Source: Cylindrobasidium torrendii FP15055 ss-10
Lineage: Eukaryota > Basidiomycota > Agaricomycetes > Agaricales > Physalacriaceae
NCBI GenBank assembly: GCA_000934385.1
Contig: KN880431.1
Span: forward strand, 372,001 to 436,000
Length of the DNA stretch: 64,000 nucleotides
Reading direction: 5' to 3'
Shown here one piece after another: positions 47,681 to 59,861 of this stretch. Both the position numbers and the translations under genes were made by a program. The first letter of the stretch is position 1, and every line of letters starts with the position of its first letter. The notes under the pieces are model-generated. The model was not told the DNA's origin. It saw only the letters and a program-made list of their open reading frames with translations, and did not search any database.

Positions 47681-50600
47681 TTAAGCTCGCTTTCCACCGC
47701 GGTGAGAAGAGGTGGACAGCATTTTGAGGATGGCTTCCCTAGCCAGCTCGATAGAAGAGGAGGAGCCTGGAGTGGTAATGAGCAAAGATCTTGCATTGAG
47801 AAGAAACAATCAAACGCACCAGTGATGACAATGGTGTTGCTATCCCTCGAGACCATTATATCCGCGCCAGTTTCGTTCCTCAGGCGCGAGACGTTCGCGC
47901 CCTTCGTGCCCACGATACGAGGGAATTGCGAGCGGTCGGGTAACGTCAGGAATCCGACAGACGTTGCCTTCTCCGCCGCCGCAATGGCGTCGGTGATGGC
48001 TTTCTGAGCTCTGTCCAACCCAGCCTGGTCGCGTCCCCGGAGGGTCCAAGTGGAGATCCGTTCGTCGGCGTTCTCGTAGTTGGATACGACCTCCCATGCA
48101 GAGTCAACAGGAGATTCGTCCTCGACATCATCAATGCGCGTCGACGGTGTCTCGCTCGAAGATGGACGAGCGGGTGCAGCAGGGGCGTCGGGCACGATTG
48201 AGTGATCAACATGCACATTGAAGGAGCGAAGGGAACGGAAGAACTGGCCGTTCTGTGAGATAGTGTGGTGATACTTAACAGGGACTTCGATGGTAGCTGT
48301 GACAGCCTCGGGCGTTGCAGCTTTGACGCCCTTCTTGAGCTCGTCAACCGCCTTCTGGGCAGATTCGGACGGTCCAGAAACCTTGATGATGTTGGCTGGG
48401 TCACTGTCGGCAATGTCGTCCGCATTGGTGGGAGTACCAAACTGATTGTAGGAGCGCGAACCAGGGAACTGGATCTGTACTCCGAACTTTGTCTGCAACT
48501 CGTTCAAGTTTGCACCACCGCGGCCAATGATAGCACGGTGCTGAGCGGCGGGAACATCAACGCCGAGGATGACGCGGTCGCGCAGTAAGCCCACAGCCTT
48601 CTCAAGCTCTTGTTTGATTTTCTCGACCAGTTTGGCGTCACCGCGTAGACGAACTTCATCAGAAGGTTCGTTTTGACGAGGGCTTCATATTCATGAGCAC
48701 AGAGCGAATAAATCATCACAGGCGACTCACAAACGAATCAGTTGGCCCATCGCCCGGGAGTCCGAAGGACCACCGCATCGCTCAACAAGATCCTTGAGGC
48801 CCTGTCCGCCGCCGCCAATGAGGGTGCGGTGGAACTTGTTCTCGATGGTCAAGTTCACGGTGACCTCCTCTGCAGCTGAATCCGAGATGGCCAAGATCTG
48901 AGTCTTTGCAGCGGCAATGTTCTTCTTGGTGCCACGGACAGTGATGACAGTGGTCGCTGCGGAATCCTCCACCTTGTCAACGTCGATCTGAGTACTGGTC
49001 GAGTCTTTGATGTCGTTGATGCTGGCACCACCACGGCCGAGGATACGGGCAACGCTCTTGGTGGGAACAGTGAATTGGATGGACTGGTTATTGTCCTTCT
49101 CGTATTCGTACGCCTGCAATCCATTAGTAACATTGATCACCAACCGTGTCAAAGGCTTACCTCCATGAGCTCGGACTTAGCTTGGGCGACACCCTTCTTG
49201 CCTCCCTTGACAAGAACCTCGTCCGGCTTGAGAGGCTCGCGAGTCTTATCGTTGCCCTCGCTGCCCCCTCCTCCCGCTCGAGGGAAGGTGATCTTGACTC
49301 CGTATTTTTCTTCCAGGCGAATAGCGTATTTTCCACTTGCACCAATAAGAGATGGGTGATATTGGTTGGGAATCTTCAGCACTTCCGAAGTTTCATCTGC
49401 CTGAAAAAAGTTGTGTTGGAGGTCGTCGAAAAAGATTATATGGTTAGCTTACAAGGCGCTCGACCTGCGCAAGAATGCGGCGCTTGGCCTCTTCCGCATT
49501 CTCCTTCCTGCCAGTAATCTGCAATTTTTGAGTACGCCGGAAGACCAAACACTGAACACATACCGTGATCTTGGCCTTTTGGTGAGTGCCTTTCTTCTTT
49601 TTAGCGTCCTTGTCATCATATTCATCAGAGACGTCGACTTTGACCCCAAGCGCCTCGCGGAGCTTGTTGATGCCTATGCCCATCGCCCCAACGACACGGC
49701 CGACATATTCACGGTCAATATCGAACTCAAGAACCTAATAGCTATCAGCGGCCGTGCAAGGACAGAAGGAGAAGATATTTACATGGCTGTTGACGATGAC
49801 ATCGTTCTTTGCGTTCTCGACGATGTTCAAGATTTCCTTGACTGCGCGGTCGACATCGGTGGTAGCGCCGCGAACAACAATAATGTCAACGCCGGTGGGA
49901 TCTTGCGCCTCAGCGCCAACCTTGATGGAAAGGGCTTTCTCCTCACCAATGATGCTGTGGTTATGTTAGACTACGCAAAGAGTTATACATTGCGACCTTA
50001 CGCATTGAGAGTTGTGCCATTCTGTCCCAAAACTGCATCGTGCCAGCGCTTCTCGACGGAAATACGCTCGGTCTTGACCTCACCGGCTTCCTTCGACAAT
50101 TTGAGGAGTTCCTTGGAGACATCGTCGAGGTGCTGCTTCTTGTCGTCTGGCGATGGGGATGCCGAAGGTGAGAAGGGGTCGTAAACCAGAAGGACGGATG
50201 ATTGCTCTGCGTCTTCGCTGGGGAAATAGACGGAAACATTGTGCGCATCATGGAATTGTTTGATCCTATCAATTAGTGAGTTGCTGCATGAAATATAAAA
50301 CAAAGTCCCTGTACTTCTTAGCTTGCTTTCCGAGAAGAGTACGGTGGAGAAGCCAGTCAATGTTGACCTCAGCAGTCGCGCCAATAAGCTTGCCCAAAAG
50401 CTCAGACAGCTGCCTGACGACCGCGTCGACCTCAGCCTTCTCGCCAACCAAGTCAATGGCTAGGGAGGAAGCGGATGCGACAGCGTTGGCGGAAGGCGTG
50501 TACACAGAGACACCAGCGTTCTCGGCCATGAGCTTCTTGGCATAGCCGACATGGCTAATATAGTTGACGAGTTGACGGGAGACGGCAATTGGACCAGGCA

Positions 50601-51928
50601 GAGGGAATTCACGAATGTACTTGGAGTTGGCCTGGGTCATGACTGCAGCCAACCCAGCAGGCAGATCCGATGGCTGGCCCCAGACAGCGACCTCGTCGCC
50701 AGGCTCGTCAGGAGAGCTAACAACGACGGAGCACTTGCTCGAATTCATGATGTCCTGGATGGCTTGCCCAGCCAGAAGACGGTGTTGACGCTTGGGAAGC
50801 GCGATCTTGACGGTCTGGAGGCTGGATTGGAGGGTCTCGATGTCTTGCTTAACAGCCTCGATGACACGGGTGACGGCCTGACGGTCACCGCTCGCACTGA
50901 GTTCACGGCCCGCGGAATCGAGGGTAAGCTTAACATCATCCGACTCGGCCACAGACGCAAAGTGTGCACGTCGAGCCTTGATGAACGGCAGAATGTGGGC
51001 CGGGATGTCCTTGACGCGTTGAGTAGTCCTGGAGGTCTTCGAAGCAATAATTTGCTTCAAGAGCTCGCTTGCTTCCTCGACCATGGGCTGGGGTCCATTG
51101 ACAGAGATAGGAATAAGAACCTCATCCTCCTCATCGTCCTGGCCATGGGCAGCATTGCCATTGGTGTTGCCGTTGACTGTTTCCCTGCGCGGGATGTCGA
51201 TCTTGACGTTGGTCTGGTCACGGATCTGCTTCAGGGTAGCACCTACAAATATAACATGAGGTGGACTCGCGACCAACAGGCGCGAAACGACATACCCTTG
51301 ACTCCAACGATGGTGCCAATGGTAGAAGCGGGAGCCTGAACGATGACAGTGACCTACAAAAACGTTAGCATGGCCTAGGACGCTTGACCGGCGACGTACG
51401 ACTGGGCTGAGAGCAGACAGGAGCGCGCGCTTGGCCTTGTCCAAATCCTTCTGAGATTCAGCCTTCATGTGGAACGTGGTCTGGTGGAGGCGCTGATTGG
51501 CAGAGGCATCGACTTTGACCTTGGGGAACTTGGTAAGAACATGCTTGATAACTTCACCGAGCGTCGTGGGCTTTCCATCCTTTCCGGCGGACGAAGTGTC
51601 GATGTTGCTCAGTTGGAAGGAATCCGTGAAAACCGGGGCCTTTGCGACGGGCTTGATGCGAGGTCCATTGGCAGAACCCCAGGCAGACTTGGGGGCAGTG
51701 GCAGCAACGGGAGTCGGAGCCAGCGATGGGAACGCGACCTCGGAGTCGGTGTCCAAAGCTTTTACAGCCGGGGCCTGGTTGGCGCGGGGGCGGGCAGGTG
51801 CAGCATCCGGATTCGCGGGGAACGGGTCCGGGGCTCCCTCGAGCTCGTGTCTCCTCTGTAAACGGGTGAGCCAGCTTCACGGATGCCGATGTGGACCATA
51901 CCTGGAGATCAGCAGCGTTAAGGGCCAT
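47681..51928 (-). CDS. SCP160: Scp160/vigilin-type multi-KH RNA-binding protein
   Basis: Large cytosolic protein with many KH domains; yeast Scp160 binds mRNAs on ER-associated polysomes and affects translation and chromosome stability. It starts MALNAADLQ at 51928, with one intron right after, then RRHELEGAPDPFPANPDAAP and a Pro/Ala-rich stretch. KH loops can be read down the protein: GRGGASINDIKDSTSTQIDV, GASGKYAIRLEEKYGVKI, MGIGINKLREALGVKVDV, GGGGQGLKDLVERCGG, GRGGANLNELQTKFGVQI and GTKGANVSRLRNETGADI. Some are degenerate (LLGKQAKKYRDF). Roughly 1250 residues and about eight introns. The last exon reads IELAREAILKMLSTSSHRGG with the stop at 47681-47683. It is divergent from ERO1, an ER gene, which may be coincidence. 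Confidence 0.93.
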
Positions 51929-52461
51929 GGCGGGACGAGAAGAGGTGACCTTTGACGGGGAGAGAACCTGAGTGATGAGCAGAAATCGCTACACCACTAA
52001 AAACAAGAAGACCAGAGATGTGGTAGAAAGACAAGTTGTTGCGCGAATTGCCGGCACGGTACGTGGCAGATCAGCCCGCCAGAGCTACAGGCGTGCAGCT
52101 CAGGGCATGGTTTGAGGCCGTGATGCCTCGCGTTCGTCTTCGGAATGGAACCGTGTAATTTACGCGTCAAATAAAATCCAAAATTGTCTATTGAGATGCC
52201 ATTTACGCCACCAAAATTTCCATCTTGCCAGTTCCGAACGCGTACAGAAATCTACGCTAAACACACGCGTAGCTTACACGCGACCAGGCCAGAGCGAAAC
52301 GACTCTCCCATCCTGAGACGATTCTGGATGGACTCATCAGTGTCGCGACGCATCCAGCCAGGCACACGTGATGCAATCGACGTGGAAGACAAGTCAGCAC
52401 ATAAATTGTGCTTAGCGAAACACCATCACCGCCTTTTTCTCTTCCCACTCTCGTATCTACC
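51929..52461. other. Divergent intergenic region, SCP160 / ERO1
   Basis: 533 bases between outward starts. I looked for a canonical unfolded-protein-response element (CAGCGTG type) and saw no exact copy. CACACGCG and CACACGTG-like strings occur near 52262 and 52365. No gene seen. Confidence 0.4.
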
Positions 52462-54311
52462 ATGCGTTCAGGCGGCTTGTGTCGCTTCGCGTTGATAGCC
52501 CCTACATTCCTCTCCTTCGCTTCGGCATCGCTTCTCTTCGATGAGAATGCACCACTAAACTCCAAAGTCAAGAATGTCCTCCAATACGAACCGGTCAAAG
52601 AACCGTTATGCGACAACCAAGTGCCCACAGGGCCTATCGACACTACCACTTGCGACTTCGAGACTGTCGATAGTGTCAATGAGGAGCTATATTCTACCCT
52701 ACATGATCTCGTCGCAACACCGTTCTTCAAGTACTTTCGTGCGGATCTCTATCGTGAATGCCCCTTCTGGGACGACAATGGCTCATGTAGCAATCCCGGA
52801 TGCGCCATTACCAGCATAGACGAGGTGTGTACTTGTCCTCTGTCTCTGTCCATATGCTGACATAGCCCAGAGCAATGTTCCAGAACCGTTTCGGGCAACC
52901 GCCCTTAGCAAGCTCGGTGATCCAGAGCACCACTCATTACCAGGCTGCTACTACAGGGACTCAGACTTCTGCTTCCTAGACGATAATTCTGGTGCGCTAT
53001 ATACTGTCCAAGTCGATCTCTACTAACCCTCCCTCAGAGGGCGAATACTACGATTTGTCCCTCATTCCAGAGCGTTACACAGGATATTCTGGTGAAGACG
53101 CACAGCGAGTATGGCGGACCATCTACCAAGAGAATTGCTTTGGCCTCTCAGAAGCAAACCTAATATCTGGAAAACCCGCCCAATCTGCCATTATCCCCAA
53201 CACCATCTCGAACGACGACACCGACCAATGTCTCGAAAAGCGAGTATACTACAAGATTGTTTCTGGCCTCCATGCATCAATTTCGACGCATATTTGCTCG
53301 GAATGGCTCAACCAGGCTACTGGTGAATGGGTCAGTCAAATGGCAAGTGCGACATAGCAAGCACGTTGACATCTATACCAGGAGCCAAACCTTCAGTGCT
53401 TCGTCAACAAAGTTGCAGCGTACCCAGAACGCCTCAAGTATGTTTACTTCAATACGGTCCTTCTCCTTCGTGCCATGTCAAGACTTGGCCCCTACCTCTC
53501 GGCCTATGATTACTGTTCCACTGGTACCCATGAAGACGATCTCACCACTCGGACAATGCTCGACAAAGTGATCGACATTTCTCAGCACGCTGGCAAATTC
53601 GATGAATCTGTTTTGTTCCGTGGCGATAATGCCAATGTGTGTCTGGTTTTCTCGCCTGCGTACCAAGTTGACCGTATATCAGGTACTGAAGGAGGAGTTC
53701 AAGACCCACTTCCGCAACGTCACGCGTATAATGGATTGCATTGGCTGCGACAAGTGCAGACTTTGGGGCAAGGTCCAGACAACCGGCATTGCGACCGCTC
53801 TCAAGATTCTCTTCGAGCTCGACGAAAAGGCACTTGAGTGAGTATTGTCGGTCTCGTATCTATCAAATATGCTCATTTGGGATACAGTCCACACACCAAT
53901 GCTAACTTACTGCAACGAGCTGAGGTAGTCGCGCTTGTGAACACTCTGCATCGCTTCAGCGAAAGTCTCAACGCGGTCAACACCTTCCGCCAGATGTGGG
54001 GAGATGCGGAGAAGGAGCGTGTCATCGCAGATGCCGAGAAGTCTACAGAAACTGCAACAAGTTACAGGGTATGCCAGTCCGTCCCAGTTAATAGAGCGGC
54101 CTGCTCATTTCTTTCGCAGCCGGCTTCGTCACTTCGTATAGGGACTGAGACGAGGCTCATAGAGGCCTGCGAGCGAGTCTTGCGCGTATGCAAAGACACC
54201 ACATGGGGTTGCGTTGAAGCTTTGTCGAAGATATGGTCGGAGTTGATCTCGAAGGTGTCTTCCGCGTTCACTTCAGACAAGGCGCATGGCCCGGGAAGTT
54301 CAGAGTTGTAG
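52462..54311 (+). CDS. ERO1: Endoplasmic reticulum oxidoreductin 1
   Basis: FAD-dependent ER thiol oxidase that re-oxidises protein disulfide isomerase and so drives disulfide formation. A signal peptide ([20 protein letters not shown]) is followed by the shuttle-cysteine region: [41 protein letters not shown]. Next are [19 protein letters not shown] (FAD region), [38 protein letters not shown] and [15 protein letters not shown]. The active-site motif is [17 protein letters not shown]. About seven introns; the last candidate (54070-54120) is 51 bases and keeps the frame, so it could be spliced or read through. About 530 residues. The C-terminal tail has no HDEL, like yeast Ero1, which is membrane-associated by other means. 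Confidence 0.95.
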
Positions 54312-55284
54312 TAATGGACGGACGAATATATACGGGAAATATACGGCAGTGACGATGAACATAGGAGGTTAAGGTTATTTATTTCATCTTTATGTACTTA
54401 GTTGTATTCCTAAATCTTAGCTTCCAATCCGCCAAGCAGCTGTTTGATGAATGTAGAAGGGGTTGGTGACCTTCTCTTATATGGGACTGGCCTGTACTTT
54501 GGTGTGCTCCGAGTGAAGTGGCTGTGAGCCAACCGATACTTGGTCGGTTCTTTCGTCGTGCTAGCTGCACAACACGTTCAAATAGATGCAGGGGTTTGGC
54601 AACAATGCACCTATGTCCGAATGTGGAAATGATCGGACATTGTCAGCACTAAAATTCTTGTTTACCTCACCCAATACATTGAGCTGGAGCGAAATCCTGT
54701 AGCGAAACGAACAATTAGAGTATTTGCCAGAAACCACCACGGTTGCGAAAAGGCATAGCCACAACGCGTCCGAGATAGACGCGACGCGGGGCTTTTATAG
54801 GCATTCCGCAGTCGCCATCAATCTGCCATCAATGATCTGCGGCATCGAGGTCAGTAGAATTCGAACCTGCAAGCCATACGTCCAGTGTGTATGTGCGTAG
54901 GTGTCGATATTTGGTTTACGCTGTAGCGAACGGCCGTCTCGAGATTGTCCAGACACGTCTATCTGCAAGCGGCCGGGTTCCAATCGGCTTCGGTGCATTT
55001 TGTGGCGGAGGCCGCAAGAAGCTCCCGATCGTGACGCCGATTCACGTGGTCAAGGCAGTGCAAGGCAGTGTTCAGGTTACCCCTTTCGACCAGACGCTGC
55101 TGAAAAGACGCTTTCACCACCGCCCCCGGCTGCCTTGAAATTTTGTATCCTGGTAGGCGATGCACTTTGCGCGAATATCCAGAAGTTTGATGGTTCGCAA
55201 GCCGAAAACGATAGAATTCCGTACGTTCTGGCTATAGCAAGTACATTGCCCCCGCAAGCGCTTTCGAGAGTTAAATTCGAAAGG
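54312..55284. other. Intergenic region upstream of the Crz1-like gene
   Basis: 973 bases. The frame of the next gene stays open upstream to about 54901 but has no earlier ATG. On the minus strand a TATA-like CCTATAAAAG (near 54795) precedes only very short frames. A GGTTCGAATTC string near 54860 (minus) resembles a tRNA B box, but no tRNA fold is possible around it. Confidence 0.5.
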
Positions 55285-56418
55285 ATGGCGGCCAATTCAC
55301 AACCAGGTGGGCTAGTTCTCATTCCCCTCGTCTCTTTCTTGCTCTGTTCTTCGCGACTGAGACTCGTTCTCGTATTGCCAGACGCGACTCCCCGCCCGCC
55401 TTTCCCTCTTGGTGTATACACGCAGCAACCAGATGGCTCCTTGATCCCCACCGGAGGGCCCGTGTCGCATCCCGCAGGGCCACCGCCGTTCCAGTATCTT
55501 GCAGCTTTCTCCCTTCCTCCAGGCCCCCAGCAATCTCCCAATATGCCACCTGGACCTCCACCAGAATCTGGACATGCTTCAGTGGGTCACCACTTACCGC
55601 CTGGTGGCCCGCCGACAACGCCTGACCACTCTCTCGACTCTGGGCGTGACTCTCAAGATCCTGACGGTCCATCTGGGGTTGGTACAGACCACTATCCCTC
55701 TTCGAGTGGTGTTCCACGGCTACCGCCTATACTCCAGGTCGAGAAGCAGCAAGTGACGACGTCAGCGACCCAATTGGCAAGCGCAAACAGGCGGCGCAAT
55801 GAAGCACATTTCCAGTGTCCGGTCCCTGGATGCGGGAGCACCTTCACTAGACGGTTCAACTTGCGAGGTGGGCTAATATTTCTCGGCACTCGCGGCGCGT
55901 TGCCTCATGTACATTACCACACAGGTCATTTGCGCTCGCACACGGAAGAGCGGCCGTATGTGTGCCAGTGGCCAGGATGCAAGAAAGGCTTTGCCCGACA
56001 ACATGATTGCAAGTGAGTGCGCCTGTCCCCCATCAACGGAAGATCGACGTGACTCATACCTGATATCCCTCAGACGTCACCAGGCGTTGCACACGGCCAA
56101 AGCTCAGGCGAATGTTTGCCTGGGATGCAAAAAGACTTTCAGTAGACTGGATGCGCTGAACGTGAGTTTCCTTTTTGCCAGCTTGCATGGTCATTCACTA
56201 ACGGAGGGAAATTACAGCGGCATTGTGAGTGGCGCTGCGTAGCCGACGTGGGTCCAAACTTGACTAACTCGGTCTCGCAGTGCGCTCAGAAGGCGGCCAG
56301 CCATGTCGAGAGGCGCATGAAACAGGCCAGGCAGCAACAGGATCCAAGGCGGGAAGCGAGGACGAGGACAAGCCGGTCGTTGAGCAACCCAAGAGTGTCG
56401 AAGAAATGTCTGCATGAA
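55285..56418 (+). CDS. C2H2 zinc-finger transcription factor, Crz1-like
   Basis: Predicted nuclear DNA-binding regulator resembling the calcineurin-responsive Crz1 group. The start MAANSQP is followed by an intron and a Pro/Gly-rich activation-type region (PPGPQQSPNMPPGPPPESGH). Three fingers then follow: CPVPGCGSTFTRRFNLRGH, CQWPGCKKGFARQHDCKRH, and CLGCKKTFSRLDALNRHLRS. The third is continuous with SEGGQPC, as in Crz1 proteins. The His-containing codons of finger 3 depend on a 7-base exon (56218-56224). The tail is acidic, ending EEMSA. About 270 residues, much shorter than yeast Crz1, and I see no convincing PxIxIT calcineurin-docking motif. Regulation by calcineurin is therefore unproven. 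Confidence 0.75.
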
Positions 56419-56977
56419 CAAACAGTTAGTCATCACAACGCATACTTTTCCCTTTCCGCAGGGTTGTTTTCTACTTTTTTGTCGGATGTATCAATTAGTA
56501 CACTTGTTTATTACAACAAGTACATTGCTCTGAGTGAACTTGCCGACTTACGAGTAGACCTCTGCCGAAATATCGGAATAGTAGGGTCAAGTCTGTCTAT
56601 GTAAGAAAATTGGCCCAATTCCCTTGTTTTGCTCAGGATGTTGAATATACCCAAGTTCGCGGACTCGAGCTGAGCTTGACTGGGCAGCTGCCGAGCCTTC
56701 TCGCTTCTTACCAGGTTCTATGAATTCGGCAGCTCATTCGATGATATTTTGCCGTTCAGCTTCATTGCCAACCCTGAATCCCATTTTTTGGCCGCCACCG
56801 CCGTTGATATCTCTGAAAATGATCCCATGTCCCCCCATGGTCACCGTCAAGAAGTACCCACTGTGCAGTGTGCAGCGGCATCAAGCAGTTTTCACATGCT
56901 TCCTGTCTATGCCGGCGATGTGGGAGCAATTAAACCGTGATCCAGCCTTGGTCTCCTACTCTCATCGCGCTTAATTC
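56419..56977. other. Intergenic region before PEX5, with spliced-looking open stretches
   Basis: 559 bases. A classical intron-like string (GTAAGAAA to TTTTGCTCAG, about 56601-56639) separates two open stretches. A protein-like frame continues to 56940. An 84-codon ATG frame (56720-56974) ends three bases before the PEX5 start. See findings. Confidence 0.35.
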
Positions 56978-59510
56978 ATGGCGCTCCCTATGCTTGTTAG
57001 TGGGTCAGAATGCGGGCCTTCAAACGCACTGCAGGGACTGTCAAAAAGATTCGACCAGGATCGAGGACCACTTCAGGTGCGCAACGACAAGCATTGCATG
57101 ACGCCAGTGCTAACCACGCACATAGGACCGCGTAGTTGCAGCAGGTTCTTCGCGGGATGTACGCCCCCTACCTACCTCCTTCAACTTCCCTACCTTACCA
57201 GCGTTAGGCTTTCCGCAGTCAGCAAGTCCAAAACAGTCGGAATGACCAGGACGTCGCACGCTTCTTTGGAACGGGCCCGACCTTGGATGCAAAACGGCCG
57301 TTCAATTTCAATGCCATGGCATCTTCCCTACCTTCTCTAGATACATCCCCAGTGCAGAGGCATCCCCAGCAGGCCGCACCGTCAGGATGGGCGTCGGACT
57401 TCATGATTCATCAGATGGCACAGAGCGCAACAGCGCAGACAGACCGCTTAGCGAACGACAGCGCTCGTGGCGTGGCCTCACCCGTGTCCGGAATGCAGAG
57501 TGCGTCATGTTATGACCCTACAGACGAGTTTGGCTAACCGCCCGCAAGCGAACGTAAACATGCAGCAGCAGCCGTGGAATACGACTAGAATAATGCCTGC
57601 GCCAAGCTTCCATGCCATCCAACCTATCCAGCCAGCTCATGACCGTAAGTGAAGTTACAAGGTTAGTGCGAAACCTGAATATTGGGACAGAAAAGTTGTG
57701 GGACCGCGAGTTTGCTTCGCAGGAGCAATCCGTCACCGAATCCATTCCCGAGCAAAAACAAGAGGCGAGGACATCTTACGACGAGCAGGACGAACTTGCC
57801 CGCACCGCTGGTATCCTGCTTGATACGGTCAGAAACGAACAGAATCCCAAGTTCCAAGCCAGCGCATTTATGGGCCTGATGGAGCAACTGCGAGACCATA
57901 AAGTTGTGGTAGAAGGAAACCAGATGGTTGACGCAGGGGAAACTAGCTACGCAGAGGGTTCATCCTCGTACAAGGGGAAAGGGAAAGCGGTTGACCACTC
58001 CATGCCTATGTTTGATACTCAAACTACCGGCACACGACTGGGACAGGATCCGCTGAGGACAACAACGTCCCCCTTACAAATGGGCGGCATGAATATCAAT
58101 CGTAACCTGCTTGATCCCGAAGATATGAAGTATTGGGAGCAAGAATTCCAGGAGTTGAAGGAAATGACCGATGGTATCCAGGTATGTCCCCTTCGTATAT
58201 ATCACTCGACTACGTTTGACACAGGACCAAGGAGGACGATACAGATGCTTACATGCGTCGCGAAAATGCAGAGTACACGGCCTTCTGGGACGACGTCAAG
58301 AACACTGTAGGACGCCCCAACCAGCAAATGGCCGAGTGGGGCCACCTTCAGGAAGATTGGGACCAGTTCGAGGCCAACACGTACGGTATACGAAAGGTCG
58401 ATGCATACCAGTTCCAGCACAACAACCCCTACATCCTGGGCGACTCTACAAGGACCCGCCAACATGCCATGCACAGCGGTTATGGCATGTCCATTTCAGA
58501 GGTACGCTATTTGATTAATGTTTGCCATGACATCTCACCGCCTCGCAGAGTGTGCTAGAGCTGGAGGCTATTGTACAGCGCGACCCAGGCAACGCCAAGG
58601 CGTGGTACGATCTCGGAGTGAAGCAGCAAGAGAACGAGCGCGAGCAAAAAGCATTGCAAGCTCTCTCTCAAGCGGTCGAACTTGATCCGGGCCATCTCCC
58701 CAGCTGGCTAGCGCTCGCAGTTTCTCACACAAACGATGGCGATCGCTCCGGGACCTTCACCTCTGTTTTCGAGTGGGCGAAGCGTAACCAGACGTATTCG
58801 ACCATATCGCAGCCCAGTCTCAGTGCTGTCGAAGGTACTGGATCATGGGATACCGAGAGAAGTGGGAAATTGATGGACAGCCTGATGACCATGGCGCGCG
58901 CGGGTATGCAGGAGGGGGTCATCGACCCCGACGTTCAGATCGCCTTGGCTGTCTTGTTCAACAGCAATGAGGACTATGACAAGGCCCAGGATTGCTTCAA
59001 GACGGCATTGGCTGTTCGCCCTGAGGTGAGGCTTGCCCCATCCTTGAACCGTCGTGCGGGTGCTCATCCTACTGTCAGGACTGGCTTTTGTACAATCGTG
59101 TAGGGGCGACTATGGCGAACAACGGCAATGCAGAAGAAGCGCTGCAATACTATTATCGCGCGTTGGAGATGAACCCGTCCTACGTTCGTGCGAGATTCAA
59201 CTTGGGGATTTCGTGCATCTCCCTCAAAGTGCGCCTCTAGCCTTCGTCTATCCAATGGCCATACTGAATGAATTTCTAGCGCTACGATGAGGCTGCCCAT
59301 CACATCCTTGACGCCCTTGTTCTTCAGGAATCAGATGCAGCACCAGATGCCGAGCAACTGAACGACAGGAGAAACACGATGTCCCGAGCATTGTGGGACA
59401 GTCTGAAAACGGCTTGTCTGCATATGCAGCGTCTTGATCTCTCGATTTTGTGTGATCAGCGTGACCTCGAAGGCTTTCGTGAGAGGTTTGCGCCCGAGTT
59501 CGAGGAGTAG
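56978..59510 (+). CDS. PEX5: Peroxisomal targeting signal receptor Pex5 (with Pex7-binding region)
   Basis: Cycling receptor that carries PTS1 proteins into peroxisomes. The N terminus MALPMLVSGSECGPSNAL holds the conserved Cys12 used for recycling by mono-ubiquitination. WxxxF/Y-type docking motifs for Pex14/Pex13 follow: WASDF, LWDREF, YWEQEF and AFWDDV. A central block (KFQASAFMGLMEQLRDHKVV, then VEGNQMV) resembles the Pex7-binding region of Pex20 and long Pex5. The C-terminal half is TPR: GNAKAWYDLGVKQQENEREQ, DPDVQIALAVLFNSNEDYDK, EEALQYYYRALEMNPSYVRA, NLGISCISLKRYDEA. About 690 residues and about eight introns. It lies tail to tail with the lipase-type gene. Confidence 0.95.
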
Positions 59511-59861
59511 CTAGCCAGGGTTCTCTGAGTCGCAGTACGAAGCTTGTGTTTACTGTGCAGCAATAATAAATTATCATGCAATGCGCCGAATCATTCATAG
59601 CTATCAATGCATACCACCTTAAACTCGGAGATTTGAGAAGAAAAGTGCGTGTCCGACGCCCATTGTTCGATGCTTGGTCATCATCGGTCACGTCACGCCC
59701 TTCTTTAATCATAGTAGCTGGGGGCTGGGTACTTATCCAGTTGTGCTGTCGTTCATTGGTCATGCTAGGTACTATAATTACATATCCGTCCTTGAGCCAT
59801 AAAATTATCCCATAGATCCACATCTCAGCATACTCCAGGCTTCGGGCGCTTTCAATGAAGC
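59511..59861. other. Convergent intergenic region, PEX5 / lipase-type hydrolase
   Basis: 351 bases between facing stops. AT-rich, with AATAATAAA near 59562 that could serve as a PEX5 polyadenylation signal. No gene seen. Confidence 0.5.

Noticed and set aside
54840..54885. GGTTCGAATTC resembling a tRNA B box
   Set aside because: The flanks do not form a T stem, and no A box lies at the right distance.
54901..55284. Upstream extension of the Crz1-like frame
   Set aside because: Open for about 380 bases but without an ATG; residues are Arg/Cys-rich and look random.
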